Below are positions 7,414 to 16,722 of a stretch of 28,329 bases of DNA, one piece after another (position 1 is the first letter of the stretch; each line of letters starts with the position of its first letter). The notes under the pieces were generated by a model. It was not told where the DNA came from. It ran no database searches and saw nothing but the letters and a program-made list of their open reading frames with translations. Source of the stretch: Neolentinus lepideus HHB14362 ss-1 (taxonomy: Eukaryota > Basidiomycota > Agaricomycetes > Gloeophyllales > Gloeophyllaceae); assembly GCA_001632425.1 (NCBI GenBank), contig KV425633.1, positions 4,364-32,692 of the forward strand. The letters are read 5' to 3'. The position numbers were made by a program, and so were the translations under genes.

Positions 7414-9888
7414 ATGCAACCATACACCGAATACTATGGATCAGTGGCCAAGGCTGCCGACATCTATGTAGGGAAAGTGGGTCAGACTATTGACCTTGGA
7501 AGCGGTGCTTTGGGAGTCATCAAAGAGTGTGTCATTCAGCCTGACGAGGTTAAGAATTACTGTCCATGGATATGCACCCCACCACACTTGACCTTTGCTC
7601 GGTTCACGGCACCATTCTCTCCTTTTGACCCTCAAGCTCACGGAATGGGAGATCCATGTCAGATCCTCCGTCCAGGAGATCTGTGGCTCAGCATTGAAGA
7701 GGGCCACAGAGGTATATGGGTCTTAGGCTTTGATAGGTCTTGGATCTTGTGGGATCAACTCGATCCACTGCATCTTATCACCCACCCTGTGGCAGATGCC
7801 TACCTCCTCTTGGGCACCGGGAAAGATCTGGACAACCTGGGGTGGTGGGGACACAAAGTTTGTGGAAACTCAAAAGCATCATTCCAGGCCAGAATACAAT
7901 CTGCCAACTGGAAGTCTGGAGCACATGTTGCTGACCATCTGGCTCTGGTACTTCAGGCTCCCTCCAAGCCAAGGAAGGGTGGCCGCAAGTGCAAACTATC
8001 ACATTCTACTACCACCGATATCTCTGAGAGTCCTCTGAGTAACACCTCAGGGGGGGTGGATATAGCTCAATGGCAGGGCTCCGTTATTTCTGGCCTGCTC
8101 TCAGAAGTGGCCACACTTCCTCCGCAATCAGTACATGGAGATGCAGATCACCTGACAAGCATGTTCCAATCCTTCTCCCTCACTGAGAGGCAGGAGGGAA
8201 TTGAGTTCCCATGTGGCTCAGAAAAAATCAAATGGATGAATGGTATGGAATCGTTCCTGCCATGGATTCGACCACCTAGTGGAGAAGGAGAGGTAAGTGA
8301 CTTTTAACTCACTCATCACTCCAGTTATTAACTTTGAACAGGATGTTATGGCAGTCAAGAAGATGGCAGCTGCGCCTGATGGCAAGGTTGACCCATCGAT
8401 AGATTCTTGGGATATACGAGAATTCTGTGAGGATCCCCTCAATCCCTCGATCCCAGAAGCAAAGGTGGTTATTGAAAGGATCAAGTGTAACATATCTAAG
8501 GGTCGGCCGACACTTGTGAGGGGCTGTCAGCTGGTGGGCCCACGGTTCACATTTGATGAGGGTGCTGCCAAATTATACAAAGGCTCCCTCCACAACCCGA
8601 TATCTGTACAAGGTTTGTGATACCTGATAGTTCTAGTGTGAATTCTACTAACCCTTGATATCCAGAGGCAGGGCGACGACTGCAGTCTGAGCTGAGTGGG
8701 TCTGAGGGACCTCCTGATGTCCACATGAGTTTATCTCTGGAGAACTTCATTCAGGAGGCAACAAGACCAGATCTTCCCGGAAAACCAAAGTTATGCTGCA
8801 ACCTTTTGGATTCATATTCTGTACATAGGATATCAGCACCGTGGTTCGTTTCATATGTATTAGGCTTCTATTTGGCTCCTAAAGTCACAGTGATGTTAAT
8901 CATTTTCTGCCCTAGGTTTCTCAATCAGCAAGAAGAGGCTTTGTACCTCAACAGGCAGGATGAGCATGCACTGTGTCTCCCAGACAGAAATCCAAGACAG
9001 AGAAAGGATGATGCTGATGGATTTTCTGGTGCGCAGCTGATGGACCCAGATATGTCTCGCTTGGGACAGTGGGATCTGCTCACCCATGGTGGCTTTATGA
9101 CTCAAACTCACCATGATGCTGCTGGAGCATGTACATGGATGTCAATCCAGGATGGCTGTAAGTTTTGGACCCTGGTGTATATCAAGTCGAATGCACTCAG
9201 CAGCCGGGAACATGCGAAAGAGCGATTCATAGATGCTACTGGTGCCCTCAAGGATCAAATGGACAACAACAGTGACATCAAGCTCGTAACTATCTGCCTT
9301 GAGCCTGGAGATATCCTGTGAGTCTCTGTGCCCATTTCTCTACTATCCTATCTAATTCCAAACAGTATACAGCCCCCAGCTATCATGCATGCCATCTATA
9401 CTCCTGTCAAGACTGTTGCTACAGGGGGCCATTTCTTCCTCTATGATGCCATGCACCTCACGGAAATTTCCATGGACATTGACCATGACCACAGCGATGT
9501 TACTACTAACCAAGTCCACCATGGAGCCCACCACCTGCTTGTGAACATGACGCTTGCTCTCCCAAACATGTGGGACAAGCCTATGGCTCGTAAGCCTTTC
9601 CTCACCTTGGCTCGATTGATTCTGCGCCCCAAGGACTATGCCCCGGACTTGAAAGGTTTGGGAAAGCCTACCATGTACAAGGAGGAGCGGGTGGAATGTG
9701 AAGTGGTGGGGGAGATTTCTGATGCTCAAAAGATAATCAGGGCTGTTATGAAGGAAAATTCCATCGCACAGGAAGAGGTACTAGCTCGTCACCCAAGGGG
9801 AGATCCATTAGAGCCTGATTTCTATGATCCTGGTGAAGTTATGGTGAGCCTTGGATGTTTGAGGACGTGGCACACTGTCTGCCTGTAG
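7414..9888 (+). CDS. JmjC-type 2-oxoglutarate/Fe(II) dioxygenase
   Basis: By-eye exons are 7414-8292, 8342-8612, 8666-8843, 8916-9317 and 9366-9888. They join in frame through short GT-AG introns to give 750 aa with no internal stop. The C-terminal third has a JmjC-like double-stranded beta-helix: GQWDLLTHGGFMTQTHHDAA with an H-x-D iron motif (His508, Asp510), GCKFWTLVY after the first strands, LEPGDIL, then PPAIMHAIYTP with the distal iron ligand (His585) and VATGGHFF. The first 290 residues match nothing I recognise. Similar proteins are usually histone lysine demethylases or protein hydroxylases, but the substrate cannot be told. The gene faces away from the transposase and sits between the two halves of the Clp1-like gene. 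The start is the first ATG of the long frame; a 5' exon in 7290-7413 and a different last exon (donor near 9844) are possible. Confidence 0.75.
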
Positions 9889-10031
9889 GCTATTCTTCAT
9901 CAGGAGTAGCCAACAGTATCCTTGAATGATTTGCAATGTATTACTAAGTAGTCACTACCTGTTTTTGGTTCCCAATAGAATAGACCCCCACTCCTTATGA
10001 ATATATCTCAAACTCCCCGCAAGATGACCTT

Positions 10032-11057
10032 ATGCTGACCCACCACCGCCTTGAAAAGAACTGGCAAGCACGACTAGAACAGAGCACAATCACTTTTAAC
10101 CCAACAATTACGGTGAAAATGCACCTCGCGGAATACTTCTGGGTGTTCCTCCCACCCCAGGAGACCTCAACGTCGCCTGCATACCGGCTCCAAGCCCCAG
10201 CGCCAGGCCTTAGCCTACAGCATGAGCACCTAACCATCTACACTGATGGATCCTGCATTAACAACGGTAAAGCTGATGCCCAGGCAGGTAGTGGAGTATT
10301 TATACATACCAACAGCCCCATGAACCACGCCATAAAAATCCCTGGACCACATCAATCCAACCAGATAGGCGAGCTCGTCGCCGTCATTGTCGCACTCCAA
10401 ATTGCACCCTCATTTGCGCCTATCACCTTTGTCACAGACTCTATGTACGTGATCGAGGGACTCACCGTACACCTTGGATCTTGGGAAGACCAAGGCTTGA
10501 CTAGAATAGAGAACAGCCACTTCTTCAAAGCGGCGGCCTATCACCTTAGACTCCGCTCCACGATAACAGCCTTCCGCTGGGTTAAAGCCCATAATGGCGA
10601 CCCCGGTAATGAGGCTGCTGATGCCCTTGCCCGTGAAGGTGCCCTAAAGCCAAACCCTGACATACTGAACTTATCAGTACTGAATAACTTCGCACTCCCA
10701 GGTGCTAAACTGTCAACACTCACCCAACATGTAGCATACCAAGCGATACGAGGTTTAAAGGAGGTGAAACACCCTGCACGCAGATCTGCATCTAACAATC
10801 TTGCCAGAATCCAAGCTGGCCTTGAGGAAATAAACGAGCACCCTGAAACAATTGCTCAGCTATGGCTACAATGCCGAAACACTAACCTTCGACCACTGGT
10901 CCGACAATTCCTCTACAAAGCGATACAACACGCGCACCGCATTGGTGACTTTTGGGCGCCCATCCCCAGATACAAGGAACACACAGTGTGCCCATCCTGC
11001 CTCAACTCCTCAGACAACCTTGACCACATTCTCCTTGAATGTGGAACTCCTGCCTGA
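10032..11057 (+). pseudogene. LINE ORF2 C-terminal part: RNase H and zinc finger
   Basis: A 341-aa open frame. RNase H residues are in order: IYTDGS (Asp), IGELVAVIVAL (Glu), FVTDSMY (Asp) and HNGDPGNEAADALA (the H..GNE..D motif). A Cys-His finger follows near the end (CPSC, then DHILLEC). RNase H in LINEs degrades the RNA strand of the RNA-DNA hybrid during insertion. The frame ends with TGA after CGTPA, and about 30 further codons continue in frame, so this stop may be secondary. The true start is missing; the ATG used is internal. Confidence 0.7.
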
Positions 11058-11429
11058 GAAATAACTTGGCTCCTAGCCGCCGATCTCTGGCCAGAACCAT
11101 ATGGAACCTGGCCATCAGTAAAACCTGGGCACCGTCCTCGGATGTGGGAAACTCTCAACCCACTTACCTACACTCCATAACCAAACTAACCCCGACTCCC
11201 AGTCCAGCACACCCTCAAATGAACAGCACACACCCCGCCCCCACCCAGGAGCCTCCTGATTACTCCAAATCCTAATCTCTGAATCTATGTACCTAATCTG
11301 GGTGCTAAGATGCGAGCGCATAATACAATAACGGACTCACTCAATTAAATCCATTGCATCACGCTAGACCAATGCCATTAACCGATGCCTAAATGTCGAT
11401 AGAATAACCGCATGTAAGATTAAACGATG

Positions 11430-11733
11430 CCTAAAAAGACTAAATTAGTAAACGCTACGTGGAATGGCACACTAAAAGACGAACTTACCCTACCACCCAA
11501 CTGGGCCTCCTGGCCTGAGGTTTTAGTGGGTGTTAGGCCACCTAGAGCTCCTACCCAACGGAGACTCCAGGTGTGTCCTCGAGCCCCTCTCCCCAGCCCC
11601 CGCTGGGGGTCGTGCATAAAAGTATTTATCCTCGGACCGAGTAACCAGCCGGTTACTTGCTACAGCAGACCGTGCCGGAGTTAAACCTATTGTTAATTGC
11701 CGGTCGGTCACATCGCTTGTCTAAAAAAAAAAA
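11430..11733 (+). other. LINE 3' untranslated region with stem-loops
   Basis: Two perfect short hairpins precede the A-run: CCCCAGC-CCC-GCTGGGG near 11592 and GTAACC-AGCC-GGTTAC near 11640. Structured 3' ends are often the recognition site for LINE reverse transcriptases. Confidence 0.5.
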
Positions 11734-11985
11734 GAAAGTGGTGAAATCACATCTTTCATAGGCTTGATATGGCGCCTCCTAGATATGACTTGGTAGACAA
11801 GCAACTTACTGCAGAACCCAGAAAGTAGTCAGCAGATATCTAGGCCTAGATAGAGAACATACCCACCTTTTCAAAGCGAGGACCTCGGGTTTCCCGACCT
11901 GCCGCATTTTGTTGCCTGATTTGGCTAAAAATCCCTACCATGGCAGAACTATGTCCGTGATGGCGTACTGATGCACAAGTTCTCG
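11734..11985. other. Unassigned stretch between LINE and Clp1-like 5' part
   Basis: No gene is recognised on either strand. Several splice-like words are present on the minus strand (for example the complement of ACTTACTGCAG near 11805), so this may be degraded captured DNA. Confidence 0.4.
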
Positions 11986-11987
11986 AG

Positions 11988-12100
11988 GGAATAAATATTA
12001 CTTCAGTGAAAATATATTCCCACAGCCACAGCGAACATTGGATGGCGTGGGAATAAATCTTACTTCAATGAATATTTGTTTCCACGCCACCTCTTTCATG
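11988..12100 (-). repeat. 60-bp palindromic segment, copies 2 and 3 in tandem
   Basis: 12032-12100 matches 7229-7292 closely (GAACATTGGATGGCGTGGGA, then TTACTTCAATGA and CCACGCCACCTCT). A further partial copy at 11988-12025 keeps GGGAATAAATATTACTTCAG, TGAA and ATATTCCCAC and can also form a hairpin. Together with the left copy these bracket the JmjC/LINE block as direct repeats. Confidence 0.65.
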
Positions 12101-12332
12101 AGCAAGTGAACGGTCCGGGTCAACTCGTATGGGAGGACATTCAAGTTGGAGAGGGGGATGGGCTGCATGGCATTTAGAGTGTGAAGCATCCTGGAGGGTT
12201 GTCAGCATTGAGAAGAGTCAATGAACAGTAGAGAGTAGAGATAGATGTACTTGGGACCCAGATCTACCTCCAAGTCGACATAAATCATGAATGTAGTCGA
12301 GCCGTCCGACTTGACCACCAACACACTGTTCT
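12045..12332 (-). pseudogene. Clp1-like protein, 5' part (captured fragment)
   Basis: Minus strand: ENSVLVVKSDGSTTFMIYVD, then LEVDLGP. A GT-AG intron (about 12250-12191) follows, then MLHTLNAMQPIPLSNLNVLP and YELTRTVHLLMKEVAW. The frame runs into the shared 60-bp segment and would continue in frame with the fragment that begins at 7290. That is the main reason for joining the two as one split gene. Sequence similarity alone would not let me name this half. Confidence 0.4.
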
Positions 12333-12360
12333 CCTATGCATGTAACCCGATTGAGACTGT

Positions 12361-12656
12361 ACAGCCACTGGAGTTGTTTGTGTTCAAGGGTATATAATTG
12401 TGTCTCAAATAGACTTCCGGTGCTCGGTTTGTTGTGCTCAGTCGATAGAGATAGACCATCTCGTTATCTTGGTGCAAGTTTTGGAGCTTAGAATATCATC
12501 TGAAGGACGTAAAGTGTTGGTGAAGGTGTATGTGACCAGATGTAACTGTGTAATTGTCACACTGGAGTTACAGTTACTGAGGGCGAGTATCGGGTGTTAG
12601 TGACACTTGTAAGTTATGCTAAGACTACTAAGACATTATGTGTATTAAGAAGTGAA
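12361..12656. other. Non-coding spacer downstream of the transposase
   Basis: AT-rich DNA without a supported gene. It contains the presumed 3' untranslated region and polyadenylation region of the transposase gene, which ends at 12657 on the minus strand. Confidence 0.5.
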
Positions 12657-15600
12657 TCATGAGCTACGAGAATGCAGTAACTCAAATGCATGATGGTCTG
12701 CATATTTATTGACATAAAAAATGCAGTACTCATCAAGACTCTTTGCAGCTGTGAGTGTTCGAGTGACATGATGGGTTCCAAACATAGGGATGAGGTGGAT
12801 GGCTTGAAGTATGCGCTGTAATGGAATAATTGTCAAGGCAGCCTTACCACCTCGACGGCCAACCACCCACATGCCCGTGTCTTCATCCGGGTGGTCCTCC
12901 AACCATTCGTACCAATGCACTAAAGCACATTGATACTGTATGTCGCAAAATGTGAATGAGAAAAACATGAAGACTCTTGCGATGTCATAAGGTGGATGTG
13001 GTGAATCTTCAGATTGTACGCCACTCTTCACAAGGACACAGTCAAAGCAGGGAGGACCACCACGCCAAGACGGTGTTGCTCGGATATGCTCCTTCCTCAT
13101 ACCTTGGATACCAGAAGGATCACTTGGGGCATAGAATGTCGCTGCCGCGGAATAGTGGACGTAGATGGGGTCCGTGAACTCTGGGAGCTTTGTGAGGTGA
13201 AGAGATGGCATTTCAGAATTAAGTTGGTCGCGGATAAACTGGCGTAGCAATCCATTGAACGTCGAGTTGTCTAGTTCGTCATAGATGCCAGTAGGGTGAT
13301 ATTCATGTTGACATTCTGAGACAGGATCAGATCCACTGTTTCATATGAGTAAGGAGATACATACTAGAGCGAGATGCAAGCTTAATGTGGGGAGGTCTCC
13401 GTGGCCCGCTCACAGCCCCATCATCCTCGGGTTTGCAAGGGCGCCGTTTTGCTATTAAAATGAGATGGAATTTAATAGGATTTTTTGCACACGAAGCACA
13501 CTTACATGGATGAGTCTTGTCAATAATTCCACGACTGATGAAGTCAACACGGGTCGCAGCCAGCTTATCTAACTGAAGATTTGTCTTGAGCATCTGCCCT
13601 AAGGCTTTGAACCGACTTGAACACCGCCATGGCTCCTTGACAGCTTTTATGTGCTTGGACTCCGTGATCGATGAGCAAAGACCATTGAGGGCACCAAATT
13701 CAAATGTTGCATCATGATAGTGCCTTAGAGAATGTTGCCTAGGTAATGAAAATCCTTCAACACGGACACCAGTTTCCTGAAAGACAATGCGATAATCATG
13801 GAACCGTTCCATTGCTTCTTCAAGCTGTTTGAGAGTCTCTGGAGTCTGAACGTTACGGCGAACCAGATAGCAAAATTCAAGAAATGCGCGTATTGTCCGA
13901 ACAACGTCAGAGGGCACAAGACCATCAATAGCAGGAAGATAGACCTAATCTTCAATATAAGTATATGAACTAAACATCAAATGCCAAACTTACCTTCATA
14001 AGCGCTTTTGAATCATCGCCGGTCCACTGCTTAAACCCGCGGCCCTGGGGAAATCGACGCAGTCCAGTGAATGGAGGAACTGCAGCAATTCTAGACCCAG
14101 AGTGAGCATTGTGCTAGAATACCACAGGAAGATCTTACCGTCGATCAATCTCAGCTAGAACAGCCTCACCACGTGTTGAACCATGCTGTAGGCTGAGTAA
14201 CTCAACTACCCAGTCTACCAGGTGATCTTTGAACGTGCCCTTGATGAGTTGATGAAGGATGTCTGGGGTGATGAGCTCGTGGATATCAGCCCGGGGGAAA
14301 TCATTCATGAATGGCTGTAATGCATATTTCAGTAATGAAACAACATTTGTTGATGGCGACTGATCCAACAAGAGAGAAATAGAAGAAAAGTTTATAAGGA
14401 AGATATACGAACCACAATGTCTCCGACAATCCCATACTCATCCCACAGCGTACCAAGGTCCAGGGCCTCAACTAATGCCTCAGTATGTTCACACCAACGT
14501 CGTATACTTATACAATTTCTTTCCAAGTCGCCACTAGGTGCTGTACATCTGATTAATGATGAACGAGTTAATGCATGTGAATGTTGAAGAGGAAATGGCA
14601 CTTACTTTGCACACCAGCCCTGTACAATACAGGCTAGCAGTGCCTGTTCTGGGTAATCTGCGATATAGGGTCCAAGGCCATACACTGCACGTCGGAACTG
14701 ACCATCAGCACACATAGTGACTTCAGGGTTTGTCATTACTGGTTTGAGGGTTTGTAAGATCCTCGCGAGCGAGGCATGGAATAGTTGGCGTCGAAATTTC
14801 CGGAATTTGACACTGTCTTTGTGTTGACGATCGGCTGTTATACAAACATGAATAGGGTTAGGGTCCCGAGGATAGATGGACTGCTTACTCTTCAGAATAG
14901 CTAGGAACCCAATGACTGCTACAGCACTACGATGTGCTCGGCGCACATTGTTATGATGGTTTCCGAGCATCATGTACAGTGGATAATATTCATTATCACC
15001 AGTAGCAATAGAGACTGTTGTCTTGTCGCTTCCAAGGATGACAGGAACAAAAGCCAAGCCATGGGTTCCTAGGTCCTTAGCAATCTTACTCTAATATTGA
15101 ATAGATGTGTTAGAATATTTTTTGGAATTCCAACAATGACGTACTGATTGTGACCAGGCCCAATCACCAGACATAAAATCCTTGAGACGACGTGTACCAT
15201 CCAAAAAATCCCGTTTGGCGCAGTAATCAATTTCTTCTTTGAAGTCAGGATTGGCGAGCATATTACGGGCAACCTTGAGCGGATCGCGGAAGCAGACTTC
15301 GTATTCAGCGGACATCCATTCAGGAGTGTTATCCTCAGGTCGCGGACCATCATATTTGATATTGAAAGTTTCCCAGTTTACTTCTCCAAGTACAGATGCA
15401 TCAATAGTCTTATATACATCGCTCGAATCGTAAAATGGCACCCGACCACCATCTTTAGCTTTGTCGGTGGCCCATATCTCGAGAAGCGTATTAATTTTCT
15501 TGCCAGACATTTGTGCTTCACTGAACAGGAAATGTGCCAAATCAAATGCAACCTTGTCAGCAGAAGGTGCCCAAGGGCTTTCTGGAGCTGATGCCGGAGG

Positions 15601-16442
15601 TTCTGTCCTGAATGGAGGATGTGACGGCTTTGTAGCCACTGGCTTTTGAGGCAGAGGCTCTCCTTTGCTATCACATGGCGCTCCTGAATTGCAAAGCATT
15701 AGCCTCATGAGGGACGAAGCCAGGGATATATATAAGTACCGGTTAGATGAGGGTGATAGAATGTTTGAATACTGCTTGGTTCATCGAGGGTGTCGCTAGT
15801 ATATCGATCAGGATTAGACAGAGGAGAACTTCCTGCCCTGCTACCATCACTTCTCAGGGGATGTATTTCCTCTTCCTCTGCATTGTCACTGTCCGTTGAG
15901 AAGGTTTCATTGTCCAAGTACAGGTCGTCATCCTCGGCCTCAGTAGCAGATGCATGAACATCAGCATAGTCATAGAAATGAGGGTGGAAGATAGTGTCAA
16001 TATAGTGGGAGTTATCGTAAGAGCTTCCAGATGTAGGGGTACAGCTGCGTCCATCTTGAATATGCGGATCCAGATTGGGTGTGTCAGAACTCCCAGAGTG
16101 CGATGGCACTGAAATATCTTGCAGTTCAGCACAGTAATCAGGTGTCCTGGGGCTTGATAGGTGTGCGTGTGCAGAAGGTGCAGGTGTGGGAGGCCTGGTT
16201 TGAGGTGAGCAGGAGCGGGAGCGGGCTCTGGATGGGAATCGGAAAAACTGACTAAATATTCCAGAAGGCCCTTCAGCAGCGGGTATTGTTGCAGCATTCT
16301 GAGGTGGTTTATAAGGATGTTTCCACTGTCGATGTTTCTTCAGTCCACCAGTAGTGTGGCAGGATTTATCACAGTCAGGACACTTGAATGCCGGTGATCC
16401 ACGTTCAACAGAAGTAAATAGATCATTCATCAGAGTGCTCAT
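12657..16442 (-). CDS. Plavaka-type transposase, ten exons, uninterrupted
   Basis: By-eye exons (minus): 16442-15740, 15683-15145, 15090-14889, 14834-14606, 14548-14413, 14359-14139, 14090-13994, 13944-13506, 13451-13365 and 13315-12657. All introns are GT-AG, phases agree, and the sum is 1103 aa without a stop. The N terminus has a C2H2 finger (C21, C24, H37, H42), then a Pro/Ser-rich and acidic linker. The core carries family blocks: PEWMSAEYEVCFRDP, FMSGDWAW, FVPVILGSDKTTVS (Asp436), YGLGPYIADYPEQALLACIV (Asp541), GWCAKCTAP, NDFPRADIHEL, LPRQHSL and NGLCSSITESKHIKAVKEPW (Glu804). The tail ends in DEDTGMWVV and YVNKYADHHAFE. I propose Asp436, Asp541 and Glu804 as the DDE-like triad. No damage is seen, unlike its neighbours, so it may still be active or recently was. 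Confidence 0.88.
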
Positions 16443-16722
16443 GCCTGCACAAAGGTGGTATTTACCAGCTATACCCCCTGGAAGTGTGTGGACACGTCTG
16501 TCACTACAGGAGAACTCGGACTTAGAGAAATATTCTGGGTTTGGCGTGCTCTGGCCGAATTTGGTTCACCGAGCGTTCACCGAGATAAGTTCAACTTCAA
16601 CTCTGACTGGAACTGGAGCTTCGTGACTCCCCACACTCTGCCACATCCTCAATAATTTCCCTCAGAGGCATACAACCATTTTCCGTTTACTATTTCTTGT
16701 CATATCTGTCTGGAAATCCATT
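16443..16722. promoter_or_regulatory. Divergent promoter region of transposase and accessory gene
   Basis: About 280 bp separates the transposase start (minus strand) from the ATG of the accessory gene (plus strand), so both promoters must share it. It is neither coding nor TAAG-rich. No TATA element can be assigned with confidence. Confidence 0.5.

Larger units (their letters stand above)
9965..11733 (+). mobile_element. 5'-truncated LINE with RNase H, poly(A) tail
   Basis: Contains the C-terminal part of a non-LTR retrotransposon ORF2 followed by a 3' untranslated region and an A-run at 11723-11733. Endonuclease and reverse transcriptase regions are missing, as expected for 5' truncation during insertion. 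The left edge is approximate, and I could not find a target-site duplication. It differs from the LINE at 21724-28066 in sequence, so it is another family. It lies just behind the JmjC gene. Confidence 0.65.

Noticed and set aside
9441..9729. Minus-strand frames across the JmjC gene
   Set aside because: They are shadows of JmjC exon 5, which carries the conserved distal His.
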